Positions 1 through 9,899 of a stretch of 64,000 bases of DNA are shown here, piece by piece. Each line of letters begins with the position of its first letter. Within the stretch, counting starts at the first letter, position 1. The notes beneath the pieces were generated by a model, which saw nothing but the letters and a program-made list of their open reading frames with translations, made no database searches and was not told the origin of the DNA. The stretch is from JBBQKG01 sp038326655. Its GTDB lineage: Bacteria > Actinomycetota > Thermoleophilia > Solirubrobacterales > JBBDJG01. Made by a program: the position numbers and the translations under genes. The stretch spans positions 15,801 to 79,800 of the forward strand of contig JBBQKG010000012.1 in assembly GCA_038326655.1 (NCBI GenBank), given 5' to 3'.

Positions 1-32
1 TCGACGTGCATCTTCTAGGCTTCGAGCCCTCG

Positions 33-974
33 ATGAGCCTTGTTGTTGTCGGATCGATCGCCTTCGACGCCGTCCGGACCCCGTTCGGCGAGCGCGAGCG
101 CATGCTCGGCGGCTCCGCCGTGCACTTCTCGCTCGCGGCGAGCTTCTTCACCGACGTCCGCGTGGTGGGGCCGGTCGGCGACGACTTCGGCCCCGAGCAG
201 TATGCGGTGCTCCGCGAGCGCGGCGTGAATACCGACGACGTCGAGCACGTCGCGGGTGGCAAGACCTTCTTCTGGCGTGGCCACTACGAGTTCGACCTGA
301 ACACCGCGCACACGGACGACACGCAGCTGAACGTGTTCGGTGACTTCGAGCCGAAGCTGTCGGAGGAGTCGAAGTCCTGCCGGACCCTGTTCCTGGCCAA
401 CATCCAGCCCGACCTCCAGCGTCAGGTCCGCGAGCAGTGCGACGGCGCCACGCTGGCAGGGCTCGACTCCATGAACCTCTGGATCGAGATCGCGCGGGAC
501 TCGCTCACGGCGGCGATCGGCGGCGTCGACGTCGTGCTGATGAACGACGCCGAGCTGCGGATGCTCACCGAGCAGCCCAACCTCCTGCGCGCGGCGCGTG
601 ACGTGATCGCGATGGGCCCCCGGATGGTCGTCGCCAAGCAGGGCGAGTATGGTGCCGCGCTCTACACCGACGAAAGCGTGTTCGCGCTGCCCGCGTACCC
701 GCTCGAGACGGTCGTCGACCCGACCGGCGCGGGCGACAGCTTCGCGGGCGGCTTCCTCGGCTATCTGGACGGGCACGGCGGCGACCTCGGCGAGCAACAG
801 GTCAGGCGGGCGATGACCTACGGCTCGGTGATGGCCTCCTTCAACGTCGAGGAGTTCGGGACGGACCGCGTCCGGCGTCTGAGCAGCGACGAGATCAACC
901 GCCGGTTCGAGGAGTTCCGGTCGATGACGCACATCGAAGCGGTTCCGATCGAGCAGGACGTCTTTCAGAGCTGA
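33..974 (+). CDS. PfkB-family carbohydrate kinase
   Basis: Ribokinase/PfkB-fold sugar or nucleoside kinase of 313 residues, near the usual family length. The N-terminus has the first strand and substrate loop with LGGSAVHFSLAASFF. The C-terminal signature DPTGAGDSFAGGFLGYL carries the anion hole and the catalytic Asp (GAGD). The start is the ATG at 33, because the MSLVVVGS strand is where family members begin. An ATG at 6 would add nine residues without family character. The substrate cannot be told from sequence; adenosine, ribose or other sugars are all possible. It lies alone, upstream of citrate synthase on the same strand with a hairpin between them. Confidence 0.85.
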   Translation: MSLVVVGSIAFDAVRTPFGERERMLGGSAVHFSLAASFFTDVRVVGPVGDDFGPEQYAVLRERGVNTDDVEHVAGGKTFFWRGHYEFDLNTAHTDDTQLNVFGDFEPKLSEESKSCRTLFLANIQPDLQRQVREQCDGATLAGLDSMNLWIEIARDSLTAAIGGVDVVLMNDAELRMLTEQPNLLRAARDVIAMGPRMVVAKQGEYGAALYTDESVFALPAYPLETVVDPTGAGDSFAGGFLGYLDGHGGDLGEQQVRRAMTYGSVMASFNVEEFGTDRVRRLSSDEINRRFEEFRSMTHIEAVPIEQDVFQS

Positions 975-987
975 CGCCAGGTGGCGC

Positions 988-1009
988 CGCCGGCGGGGGT
1001 TCGCCGGCG
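988..1009 (+). terminator. Terminator-like hairpin between the PfkB kinase and gltA
   Basis: CGCCGGCG is repeated at 988-995 and 1002-1009 around a GGGGTT loop. Because the unit is self-complementary, the RNA can form an 8-bp GC stem. No T-run follows, so this is only a possible factor-assisted terminator or processing site, 13 bp after the kinase stop codon. Confidence 0.4.
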
Positions 1010-1072
1010 TGGGTGAGCTAGCCTTGAGCCTCGAAAATGCGCACTTTGCGCTGAGGACGAGAGGAAGCCGCG

Positions 1073-2407
<1,335 letters not shown>

Positions 2408-2411
2408 CCCC

Positions 2412-2819
2412 GTGCCGAGCGAGCGGGTCGAGCGGGTGCACGCCGGCTACGCCGCCTTCAACAACGGCGACCTCGATGCCGCGCTGGCCGGCGTGTCCGA
2501 GGACGTCCAGTGGGAGGTGCTCGATGTGATGCCCGACCAGGGCCCGTTCCGCGGCGTGGAGGGAGTGCTGGGGTTCTGGGGCGGATGGCGCGGCAGCTTC
2601 GACGAGTTCCAGGCGGTGATCGAGGAGACGTTCGAGCTCGGCGACCACGTGATCTCCGTGATGCATGTCTCCGGGCGCCTCCGTGGCAGCGAGGCATGGA
2701 CCAGCACCCCGCCCTTCGCGCAGATATGGTCGTTCCGCGACGATGAGATCGTCCGCGTGCGGATGGTCTCCGGCAAGGACGAGGCCCTGAGCCTTGTCGC
2801 GGAGGAGCGTGGAGGTTAG
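2412..2819 (+). CDS. SnoaL/NTF2-like protein
   Basis: Small cytoplasmic alpha+beta-barrel protein of the NTF2/SnoaL superfamily, 135 residues. The N-terminal helix pair with YAAFNNGDLDAALAGVSEDVQWE and the FRGVEGVLGFWGGW loop are typical of the fold. Family members can be polyketide cyclases, isomerases or simple ligand binders, and no catalytic set settles the role. The gene starts with GTG 4 bp after gltA. Its stop codon overlaps the stop of the convergent glutamate dehydrogenase gene by 4 bp. Confidence 0.75.
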   Translation: MPSERVERVHAGYAAFNNGDLDAALAGVSEDVQWEVLDVMPDQGPFRGVEGVLGFWGGWRGSFDEFQAVIEETFELGDHVISVMHVSGRLRGSEAWTSTPPFAQIWSFRDDEIVRVRMVSGKDEALSLVAEERGG

Positions 2820-4165
2820 ATGTAGCCGCGAAGCTTCGCGGTCTCGACCACGCGCTTGATGCCGACCTCATAGGCGGCGTGGCGCATCGTGACGCCCTGC
2901 TCCTTGGCGAGCGCGTCCACCTCGCGGAAGGCGCGGCGCATGATGTTCCCGAGCTTGTCGTTGATCTCGCGCTCCTCCCAGCGGAAGTGCTGCATGTTCT
3001 GGACCCACTCGAAGTACGAGACCACCACGCCGCCGGCATTGGCCATCACGTCGGGGACCACGTAGACGCCCTTCTGATGCAGCAGCTCGTCGGCGTCCGG
3101 CGTGGTGGGGCTGTTCGCCCCCTCGAGCAGCACGCGGCAGTTGATCCCGTCCGCGTTGCCCTCGTGGATCAGGCCGCCGAGCGCAGCCGGAAGCAGCACG
3201 TCACACGGAATCGTCAGCAGCTCGCCGGCCGAGATCGGCTCGGTCCCGGCGAAGTCGGTGATCTTGCCGCCGCCTCCGACGAACTCGGAGAGCTTGGCCG
3301 GGTCGATGCCGGCGTCGGAGCGGATCGCGCCATCCGCGTTCGAGACGCCCACGATCCGAACGCCGAGCTGGGCGAGAATCCGTGCCGCCCACGAACCGAC
3401 GTTGCCGAACCCCTGCACCACACATGTGCAGTCCGAGGGCGTCAGCCCGACGCGGGGCGCCGCCTCCCTGAACATGTAGACGAGTCCGCGACCGGTCGCC
3501 GACTCGCGCCCGTACGACCCCTCGAGCTGGATCGGCTTGCCCGTCACGATCGCCGGGGTGTGGCCGTTGAGCTTCCCGTACTCGTCCATCAGCCAGGCCA
3601 TCACCTGAGCGCTCGTGTTGACGTCCGGCGCCATGATGTCCCGGTTCGGGCCGAGCACCTTCTCGATCTTGTCCATGAAGGAGCGCGTGACCGCCTGGAG
3701 CTCCTCGGGGGAAAGCTCGTTGCCGGCGCAATCGACGCCGCCCTTGGCGCCCCCGTAGGGGATCCCGACGATCGCCGTCTTCCAGGTCATCAGCATCGCG
3801 AGCGCGCGGACTTCGTCCAGGTCGACCGAGGGGTGGTACCGAAGCCCGCCCTTGTAGGGGCCGCGCGCGCCGTTGTGCTGGACGCGATACCCACGGTAGA
3901 CGTGGATCTTGCCGTCCTGGCGGCGAACCGGGATCTGGACCGAGGTCTCCCGGTAGGACGTACGCAGGACCTCGCGGACGTCATCGGCGAGGTGAAGCCG
4001 GTCACAGGCACCGTCGAAGTAATGCCGGACGATGTCGATGTCGCTCATCCGGGCGCGCGTCGCGGCGCTGCCGTCGTCGCCACCCCCGTTCGGCGAAGCC
4101 CCGGCGGGCGCCGCCGGCGCCTCGACAACGGATGCCTGTCCCTCGCTGTGTCCGGAGTCGTCCAC
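2816..4165 (-). CDS. gdhA: Glu/Leu/Phe/Val-type glutamate dehydrogenase
   Basis: NAD(P)-dependent oxidative deamination of glutamate to 2-oxoglutarate, or the reverse. The 449 residues contain the substrate domain signature KGGLRYHPSVDLDEV, the catalytic-lysine region YGGAKGGVDC and a Rossmann domain with VQGFGNVGSWAA. The GTG start at 4165 has AGGGGG a few bases upstream and is preferred. It gives a 39-residue low-complexity leader before MSDIDIV, and the ATG at 4048 is an alternative that lacks a Shine-Dalgarno sequence. The stop overlaps that of the SnoaL-like gene. GDH versus leucine or phenylalanine dehydrogenase is judged on overall similarity, so substrate certainty is moderate. Confidence 0.9.
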   Translation of the reverse strand: MDDSGHSEGQASVVEAPAAPAGASPNGGGDDGSAATRARMSDIDIVRHYFDGACDRLHLADDVREVLRTSYRETSVQIPVRRQDGKIHVYRGYRVQHNGARGPYKGGLRYHPSVDLDEVRALAMLMTWKTAIVGIPYGGAKGGVDCAGNELSPEELQAVTRSFMDKIEKVLGPNRDIMAPDVNTSAQVMAWLMDEYGKLNGHTPAIVTGKPIQLEGSYGRESATGRGLVYMFREAAPRVGLTPSDCTCVVQGFGNVGSWAARILAQLGVRIVGVSNADGAIRSDAGIDPAKLSEFVGGGGKITDFAGTEPISAGELLTIPCDVLLPAALGGLIHEGNADGINCRVLLEGANSPTTPDADELLHQKGVYVVPDVMANAGGVVVSYFEWVQNMQHFRWEEREINDKLGNIMRRAFREVDALAKEQGVTMRHAAYEVGIKRVVETAKLRGYI

Positions 4166-4232
4166 CAGCCCCCTGCGCGGCAGTGTCCCACAATCCGCGT
4201 TCGGCTCAGCGACCCTCGTAGAATCGGCCCAT

Positions 4233-4305
4233 GGGGCATTAGCTCAGTTGGGAGAGCGCCGGCTTTGCAAGCCGGAGGCCGCCGGTTCGAGCCCGGCATG
4301 CTCCA
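4233..4305 (+). tRNA. tRNA-Ala (anticodon TGC)
   Basis: A complete 73-nt cloverleaf. The acceptor stem GGGGCAT pairs with ATGCTCC with one G-T wobble. The D-arm is AGCTCAGTTGGGAGAGC and the anticodon loop is TTTGCAA with TGC at 4266-4268. The T-arm contains GGTTCGAGCC and the discriminator is A. CCA is not encoded. Confidence 0.97.
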
Positions 4306-4314
4306 TTTAAAGGA

Positions 4315-4345
4315 CTTCTTGCTTTGAAAAGGGCTTCTTGCTTTG
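4315..4345 (+). repeat. Direct repeat of CTTCTTGCTTTG
   Basis: CTTCTTGCTTTG occurs at 4315-4326 and again at 4334-4345, 19 bp apart, in the less GC-rich spacer after tRNA-Ala. The rest of the 150-bp spacer (4306-4457) shows only a short palindrome TGATCGATCA. Function is unknown; it may be a small tandem duplication. Confidence 0.5.
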
Positions 4346-4457
4346 CTCACGCCCTGCCGAATGCCGAGCGCATCGGCCGGCGCGCAGGTATGATCGATCA
4401 GTGCTCACGGACCCCCGGGTTGGGTTCGTGTGAGGGGTTGTGTGAGCGGGAGAACGG

Positions 4458-5813
4458 ATGCTCCTAGAGGGCAGGGGACGCAGCTATGGAAGGGCGCTTG
4501 GCCGACGCGTGGTTCGCTGCGTGGTGGTCACGATGCTCGCGGCGCTCGCCGCGGGCGGCCCGGTCACCCCGCGCGCGGGGGCGATCTTCCGCGCCTTCGA
4601 GCCGTCGAGCCCATGGAACCAGACCGCGGTTGCGGTCGGGCAGTCCAACCCCTGGGCGGCCCAGCTCACGAACCATCCCGCGCTGCCGCTGCGGATCTCG
4701 GGCACACCCGACAACCCGACCTACGCGGCGCCTGTCTTCTTCGCCCAGCGCGGCGATCCGGTCGCACCGGTGTTCGTGACCCAGCCGGACTGGCTCCCAA
4801 AAGGGGAGACGGGATGGAGCGGAAGGCCGATCCCGGCACCAAGCGGGGTGCGGCCGGCAGCCGGCGGGGACGGCCACCTGGTCGTTGTATCCGCTGACCG
4901 CCGCACCGCCTGGGACTTCTTCGGCTGCACGGTCGCCGGCCCAAATGGATACGTCACCAGGGTGATCGCGCAATGGGACCTCACCGGCCCCGGCTACTCG
5001 ATGCAGGCCGACGAGACATCCGCCCGTGGCTCGGGGGCGCCCTTGATCAGCACGTCGCTGCGCGGCGAGGAGGCGATCAGGGGCTATCAGCATGCGCTCG
5101 GGATCAGCGTTCCGCAGGTCAGCTCCGACTACGTCAACCCTGCGACCCACTCGGACGGCCGGCAGGGACCGGGCGCAATCAAGTACGGCATGCGTTTCGT
5201 GCTCCGGCCCGACTATGCGGTGCCGCCCGACGCGAGCCTCGGGGTCGTGAACGTGATCTACGCGCTCAAGGTCTACGGCCTCTTCGTGGTCGACCAGGGC
5301 GCCGACATCGAGATGGACGCCGACTTCACGCACCCGGGGCTGTGGGAGCAGGCCGGCATCGGGGCCAAGGCCTTCGACTTCACGGCGGCGGACCTCCGGC
5401 CGGCGGTGCCGGGCACTCCCCCGCCGTTGCCGACGATCGTCTCGCCGGTGAAGCAATCCTCCGTCGCCAACCGAGTGTCGCTGCACGGCAACCGCAAGGC
5501 CGTCCGAGTCGGGCGGCGCGTTCACCTGTACGGGAAGATCCGAGCCGATCTCGTCGGGGACGAGCGGGTCCACTTCGAAGCCTTCGCACGGGGACGGTGG
5601 CGCTATCTGAAGAGCGTTCCGGTCAAGGCCAATCGCACCTACGGCACCACGGCGAAGCTCTACGCGTCCGTGCACGGCGCCCGGCGCGGGGGCCCGGCGA
5701 TCGCGCTGAAGATCGGACGCCTGCGCCTGGGGCCGGGGCCCCGCCTCCAGATCCGGGCGATCGTGCCCGACGTTGGCCGCTCGCCCACGGTCGCCGTGCG
5801 GCTGGCGCGCTAG
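4458..5813 (+). CDS. Secreted protein of unknown function
   Basis: A 451-residue exported protein. The N-terminus has arginines (GRRVVRC) and a hydrophobic stretch VVVTMLAALAAGG ending near PRAGA, read as a signal peptide. The central part has regular Trp/Gly-rich segments (WDFFGCTV, WDLTGPGYSMQADE, KYGMRFVLRP, HPGLWEQAG). After a Pro-rich linker near residue 315 the last 110 residues look like a small beta-sandwich. I do not recognise a named family or a catalytic motif. The ATG at 4458 has GGGAG six bases upstream. It is monocistronic, followed by about 295 bp of noncoding sequence. Confidence 0.7.
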   Translation: MLLEGRGRSYGRALGRRVVRCVVVTMLAALAAGGPVTPRAGAIFRAFEPSSPWNQTAVAVGQSNPWAAQLTNHPALPLRISGTPDNPTYAAPVFFAQRGDPVAPVFVTQPDWLPKGETGWSGRPIPAPSGVRPAAGGDGHLVVVSADRRTAWDFFGCTVAGPNGYVTRVIAQWDLTGPGYSMQADETSARGSGAPLISTSLRGEEAIRGYQHALGISVPQVSSDYVNPATHSDGRQGPGAIKYGMRFVLRPDYAVPPDASLGVVNVIYALKVYGLFVVDQGADIEMDADFTHPGLWEQAGIGAKAFDFTAADLRPAVPGTPPPLPTIVSPVKQSSVANRVSLHGNRKAVRVGRRVHLYGKIRADLVGDERVHFEAFARGRWRYLKSVPVKANRTYGTTAKLYASVHGARRGGPAIALKIGRLRLGPGPRLQIRAIVPDVGRSPTVAVRLAR

Positions 5814-5916
5814 TTCCGAGCACGCCCGGCCTGCCCGCGGGCAAGCGCGGTCGCGCCCATTCCAGGAATCCGGAGGGCGTTTGCTAGCGTCTTGGGAGAC
5901 GGACCCCTCCCCCCTT

Positions 5917-5995
5917 TGGCACGGATGCCATGCTGTCGCTGCGCCCTCCGGCTCGCCGTGGGGGCGCAGCGGCCGGTTTCCCCGCTAAGACCGGC
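5917..5995 (+). other. Cluster of three hairpins in noncoding spacer
   Basis: The noncoding region 5814-6108 contains three close inverted repeats: TGGCA/TGCCA (5917-5930, tetraloop CGGA), GCGCCC/GGGCGC (5941-5967) and GCCGGT/ACCGGC (5972-5995). No T-run follows. It could be the 3' end of the upstream transcript or a structured RNA. I could not match it to a known riboswitch consensus (c-di-GMP, c-di-AMP, cobalamin). Confidence 0.4.
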
Positions 5996-6027
5996 AAAAG
6001 TGCGGTATCGGCGCGCACCCCCCGCGC

Positions 6028-6033
6028 TATAGT
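6028..6033 (+). promoter_or_regulatory. Possible -10 element TATAGT of the PKD-gene leader
   Basis: TATAGT stands out in very GC-rich sequence, about 22 bp before the leader stem-loop. No convincing -35 hexamer is seen at the normal distance, so this is tentative. Transcription from here would start near 6040 and give a roughly 70-nt leader before the leader peptide. Confidence 0.3.
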
Positions 6034-6049
6034 GCGTTGAGTCCCGAGC

Positions 6050-6087
6050 GTCTCGCCCCAGGCCCCCGCGAGCGGTTTGGGCGAGAC
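6050..6087 (+). other. Leader stem-loop upstream of the leader peptide
   Basis: GTCTCGCCC (6050-6058) is perfectly complementary to GGGCGAGAC (6079-6087): a 9-bp stem with a 20-nt loop. It ends 11 bp before the GGAGG ribosome-binding site of the leader peptide at 6109. Confidence 0.55.
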
Positions 6088-6108
6088 CGATTGTCTGTGG
6101 AGGTCAGG

Positions 6109-6162
6109 ATGGCTCGGGCTGCCGAACAGCCGACGTCGGGTTCTACTTTGCCGTGCCCATGA
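6109..6162 (+). CDS. 17-codon leader peptide, translationally coupled to the PKD-domain gene
   Basis: Short frame ATG at 6109 to TGA at 6160-6162, encoding MARAAEQPTSGSTLPCP. It has the strongest Shine-Dalgarno in the area (GGAGG at 6099-6103, 5-bp spacing). Its stop overlaps the ATG of the next gene as ATGA. The downstream gene has no Shine-Dalgarno of its own, so ribosomes ending here probably restart on it. The peptide has no run of a regulatory amino acid that would suggest classical attenuation. Too short for family comparison; support is the site and the overlap only. Confidence 0.5.
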   Translation: MARAAEQPTSGSTLPCP

Positions 6163-7145
6163 GGCGGTTGACGCTTGGGGGCTGCATGGTGCTCATTGCA
6201 GCTCTGCTTCCGGCCGCCGCGGCAGCCGCCGCCGACTTCTCCGTCGCTCCGTCCTCGGTCAAGAACGGTGGCACGGTCGTGAACACCGGGGCCACGATCA
6301 CCTTCGAAGCGACGCCCTCCCAGTCCACGGACGGCTGGGACCTCGACGGCGACGGCGCCGGCGACAAGACAGGCTCGGTGGTGCAGTGGCGCTACGGCAC
6401 CCCAGGCCCGGTGACGGTCACCCTCTACGCCCCCGACGGTCCTGTCTCCAAGCAGATTCAGGTACTCGGCCCGTCCGCCCTCTTCGTCAGCTTTCCGCCT
6501 GCGCCGCTGGCAGGGCAGCAGGTGCGGTTCGTCTACACGCAGCACGAGGACGTGGACACGATCGAGTGGGATCTGAACGCTGACGGCCAGTTCGGCGACG
6601 TGAAGGGGGCGGTCGCCACGACCACGTTCCCGACGCCGGGCACGTATGCCGTGAGCCTCCGCGTCACCAATCTCGACGATCCGCCGGCCCGCTCCACGTC
6701 AACCCAGCTGATCCCGGTCAGCGCAGCCCCGCCGCTGGTCAAGCTCACGGCTACGGCAAAGCTGCGGCTGATCTCACCCTTCCCGATCGTCCGCATCACA
6801 GGCAAGGTCAGCCGCCGCGGTGCGCGCATCAAGCGCTTCACCGTCCAGGCGCCGTTCGGGTCGACCCTGAAGGTCAGCTGCCGCGGGCGCGGCTGTCCCT
6901 TTCGGCGCTCGACGAAGACACTCGCCTCCACCGGCAGCACGAAGTCCCCTGCGAAGACCGTGATGATCCGCAGGCTCCAGCAGCGCCTCCTGTACGGCGG
7001 GGCCAGCGTCAAGGTGCTCGTCTCGCGGCCCGGAGAGATCGGCAAGTACACCCGCTTCAAGATTCGGCGCGGCAAGCCTCCGCAGAGAAGCGACTCCTGC
7101 CTCCGACCCGGCTCGACGGCGCCGGTGCAGTGCCCGAGCACGTGA
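6159..7145 (+). CDS. Secreted PKD-domain protein
   Basis: A 328-residue exported protein. The signal peptide is MRRLTLGGCMVLIAALLPAA followed by an Ala-rich cleavage region. Two PKD/Ig-like domains follow: residues 30-105 with WDLDGDGAGDK and PGPVTVTLYA, and 110-190 with WDLNADGQFGD and PGTYAVSLRV. The WDLxxDG turns are the PKD hallmark. A basic C-terminal beta domain has two Cys (CRGRGCPFRR). It probably acts as a cell-surface or extracellular adhesion/scaffold protein. The ATG at 6159 is chosen because it overlaps the leader-peptide stop; a GTG at 6153 is an alternative. The next gene begins at its stop (TGATG). Confidence 0.7.
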   Translation: MRRLTLGGCMVLIAALLPAAAAAAADFSVAPSSVKNGGTVVNTGATITFEATPSQSTDGWDLDGDGAGDKTGSVVQWRYGTPGPVTVTLYAPDGPVSKQIQVLGPSALFVSFPPAPLAGQQVRFVYTQHEDVDTIEWDLNADGQFGDVKGAVATTTFPTPGTYAVSLRVTNLDDPPARSTSTQLIPVSAAPPLVKLTATAKLRLISPFPIVRITGKVSRRGARIKRFTVQAPFGSTLKVSCRGRGCPFRRSTKTLASTGSTKSPAKTVMIRRLQQRLLYGGASVKVLVSRPGEIGKYTRFKIRRGKPPQRSDSCLRPGSTAPVQCPST

Positions 7146-7570
7146 TGCGCCGGGACCTAGTCGTCATGGGAGCGATCGCGGCGGTCGCAGGCATCGCGCT
7201 TGCCGCGCTCCTCACCGCCTCGCTCGGGGCCCGATCATCGGGCGCCCCCGCCCTCCTGAAGCCTGCCGCCGAGCCTCCGCCCGCGAAGACCGCGTCGCCT
7301 CGCGCCACGCTGGCCGAGGCCAAGCGGGCCCAGGCGCAGCGGCGTCGCCAACAGTCGCGCGCCCGGCGGGCACGGCAAAGCCCGCCGGCTCAGGCGACCG
7401 CGCCCGCGATCGCGGAGACCCAGCCAAGCACGACCACGGTGCCTCCCCAGCAGCCGACGCAGACCCGGCAGCCGGTCGTTTCGCCGGCGCCGGCTCCGCA
7501 GCCGGTCAAGCCGCTCAGCCGGCCCACGCAGCCGAAGGGCGGCGGCGGCAGCTTCGACGACTCAGGCTGA
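7145..7570 (+). CDS. Membrane-anchored Pro/Ala/Gln-rich protein
   Basis: A 141-residue protein whose ATG overlaps the upstream PKD-gene stop (TGATG), implying translational coupling. One N-terminal transmembrane helix (VVMGAIAAVAGIALAALLTA) is followed by a basic Ala/Arg/Gln segment, then a low-complexity Pro/Thr/Gln tail ending GGGGSFDDSG. No catalytic domain is seen. It is likely a surface-exposed or wall-spanning linker protein working with the PKD protein. I do not recognise a family. Confidence 0.6.
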   Translation: MRRDLVVMGAIAAVAGIALAALLTASLGARSSGAPALLKPAAEPPPAKTASPRATLAEAKRAQAQRRRQQSRARRARQSPPAQATAPAIAETQPSTTTVPPQQPTQTRQPVVSPAPAPQPVKPLSRPTQPKGGGGSFDDSG

Positions 7571-7787
7571 ACCGGCGGCGCTGCCCGTGGGCGGGATCGG
7601 CGCCAGGCGGCCAAGAAAAAGCCCATCGGGGTCAAGCGCAGTGCCCCTGCGGACGATGAATACAGCAGGACGATGGGGCTGGTCGGCCGGCACACGCGCT
7701 ATGTCCCAGCGCGGCATCTCGCTGCCGCGGGCTTTGTCGTTCGCCAAGCCGGGCCGAGGCCATGAAGCCGGCGTCCGGCGTCTACCC

Positions 7788-9863
7788 ATGAGACAGCTGC
7801 TCAAGCCCCCGACACAGCATCATGAGACGCCGACCACGTCAGCCGGCTCGATCGCCTTTCCGGGTGGCCCCAGGGTCGCCCGCGCCGCGGTCGTGGCGGC
7901 GGGCGTGGTGCTGCTCGTGCACGCCACCAATGCCGTCGTGGCGGGAGGCAACTCACCCTTCGCACGGTTGCTGTTCGGGGTGCTCGCGCTGGGCGCTCTG
8001 ATCGCGGTCACAGCCCGCGCGGCGCTCGTCCCGGCCGAGCGCGATGCCTGGACGCCGGCCGCGATCGCATTCGGGGCGTGGCTGATCGGCTCCGTCTACT
8101 ACATCGGCTCCGACCAAAGCGTTCACTCGCTTGCATCGTTCTGGAGCGGCGACGTCTTCCTGCTGTCCGCGGGCGCCCTCGCCGCGCTCAGCGTCGGGCG
8201 TCTGGTCAAGGACCGGGTCGAGCAGTTCCAGCCCACGATCTTGCTCGACGGCGTGATCGTCGCCCTCGCGACGGCCGCACTCGGCGCGGCGCTGATGACC
8301 GAGGCGCTGTCGCGCATCGCCGTGCAGTCACATCCGGGCGCGCTCCGGCTCGCCTATCCGATCGGCGCCCTTCTCTTCCTGGCCTTCTGCACGTGGGTGG
8401 TCGCCCTGACCGACTGGCGGCCCGACCGCCTGTGGTCGCTGCTCGTCGGCGGGCTCGGCCTGCTCACGCTCGCGAGCACGGCCTTCGTGCTGTCGGCCGC
8501 GCGTGGCACCTATCAGCCCGGCGGGCTGCTCGACACGATGTGGATCGCCGGCGGCATCGTGATCGCGCTCGCCGCCTGGCAGCCAGACGTCGAGGAGCTC
8601 GAGGTCCGGCTTGATCCTCTGACACGGATCACGATCACGTCGCTGGCCGCATTCGCCCCACTCGCATTGCTGGTGCTCGCCCACTTCACGGCCGTGAGCA
8701 CGCTGTCGGTGTGCTTCGCCACGGCCGCCGTCGCGGCCGTGATCGCGCGCGCAGGAGTGTCGTTCAAGGAGAACATCCAGATGTTCGCCGACGCTCGGAT
8801 CGAGGCCCAGACGGACTCCCTGACCGGCCTCGGCAACCGGCGAAAGCTGATGGCCGACCTGCGCAAGCAGCTCACGCTTGCGAGCGTCCAGTCGCCGCGT
8901 GTGCTGGCGATGTTCGACCTCGACGGGTTCAAGCGCTACAACGACACCTACGGCCACCCTGCCGGCGACGCGCTGCTGACAAGGCTCGGAGCCAACCTCG
9001 GGCGCTCGATCAGGCCCTACGGAAATGCCTACCGGCTCGGCGGCGACGAGTTCTGCGTGCTGGTCGTGACGGGCGCGTCGAGTGCCAAGACGATCATCGC
9101 GCTCTCCGCGGCGGCGCTTTCCGAGCACGGCGAGGGCTTCACCGTCCGCAGCTCGCACGGCTCTGTGATCCTTCCCCACGAGGCGCACGACGCGACACAG
9201 GCGCTGCGGGTGGCCGACCAGCGGATGTATGCCCAGAAGGAGGACCGCCGCTCGTCCGCCACGCGCCAGACCCGGGACATCCTGCTGCAGGTCCTCAACG
9301 AGCGCACGCCCGATCTCGGCGACCACCTGAAGGGCGTCGCGAAGCTCGCGATGGGCGTCGGGGCGCGCCTCGCGCTGGGCGTCGAGGAGCTCGACGAGCT
9401 GGTGCGGGCGGCCGAGCTGCACGACGTCGGCAAGATGGCGATTCCGGACGAGATCTTGCACAAGGCGGAGGCGCTCACGGAGGACGAGTGGTTCTTCGTT
9501 CGCCAGCACACGATCATCGGGGAGCGGATCCTGAGCGCGGCACCCGCGCTGCTGCCGGTCGCGAAGCTGGTGCGCGCGAGCCACGAGCACTTCGACGGCT
9601 CCGGCTATCCCGACGGCCTCGCCGCCGACGCGATCCCGCTCGGCGCCCGGGTGGTCGCGGTGTGCGACGCCTTCGACGCGATGACCAGCAGCCGTCCATA
9701 CCGGCCCGCGATCCCGGTCGAGGACGCGCTCGCCGAGCTTCAAGCGTGTGCCGGCACGCAGTTCGACCCGGCTGTCGTGGCCGCCTTCTGCGCGGAGATT
9801 GCCGCGATCGGCCCTCGCTATGGCGCTCCCGGCGTCGTCGGCATCTCCCGTCCCGCCGCCTGA
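7788..9863 (+). CDS. Membrane GGDEF/HD-GYP cyclic-di-GMP protein
   Basis: About 690 residues: a multi-helix membrane domain (roughly eight segments, residues 20-320), a GGDEF diguanylate cyclase domain (intact GGDEF at 418-422), then an HD-GYP domain (HD at 545-546 in ELHDVGKMAIPDE, and SHEHFDGSGYPDGL near 600). Having c-di-GMP synthesis and hydrolysis domains in one chain suggests a switchable enzyme or an enzyme with one regulatory domain. The RxxD inhibitory site before GGDEF is absent (RPYG). The start is uncertain: the ATG at 7788 leaves a plausible short cytoplasmic N-terminus, while upstream in-frame starts back to 7587 add a low-complexity stretch. A shorter homologue lies at 14404-15711. 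Confidence 0.85.
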   Translation: MRQLLKPPTQHHETPTTSAGSIAFPGGPRVARAAVVAAGVVLLVHATNAVVAGGNSPFARLLFGVLALGALIAVTARAALVPAERDAWTPAAIAFGAWLIGSVYYIGSDQSVHSLASFWSGDVFLLSAGALAALSVGRLVKDRVEQFQPTILLDGVIVALATAALGAALMTEALSRIAVQSHPGALRLAYPIGALLFLAFCTWVVALTDWRPDRLWSLLVGGLGLLTLASTAFVLSAARGTYQPGGLLDTMWIAGGIVIALAAWQPDVEELEVRLDPLTRITITSLAAFAPLALLVLAHFTAVSTLSVCFATAAVAAVIARAGVSFKENIQMFADARIEAQTDSLTGLGNRRKLMADLRKQLTLASVQSPRVLAMFDLDGFKRYNDTYGHPAGDALLTRLGANLGRSIRPYGNAYRLGGDEFCVLVVTGASSAKTIIALSAAALSEHGEGFTVRSSHGSVILPHEAHDATQALRVADQRMYAQKEDRRSSATRQTRDILLQVLNERTPDLGDHLKGVAKLAMGVGARLALGVEELDELVRAAELHDVGKMAIPDEILHKAEALTEDEWFFVRQHTIIGERILSAAPALLPVAKLVRASHEHFDGSGYPDGLAADAIPLGARVVAVCDAFDAMTSSRPYRPAIPVEDALAELQACAGTQFDPAVVAAFCAEIAAIGPRYGAPGVVGISRPAA

Positions 9864-9899
9864 AGCCGTGCCCAGCAGCGGGTGCCTGCGCGACCCGCT

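Noticed and set aside
2879..4327. Long open frame on the plus strand opposite glutamate dehydrogenase, running through tRNA-Ala
   Set aside because: It is antisense to a clearly conserved enzyme, has Arg/Val/Asp-heavy composition typical of GC-rich shadow frames, and reads through a tRNA.
5917..6087. c-di-GMP or c-di-AMP riboswitch before the PKD gene
   Set aside because: The conserved joining sequences of GEMM or ydaO aptamers are absent; only unassigned hairpins remain.
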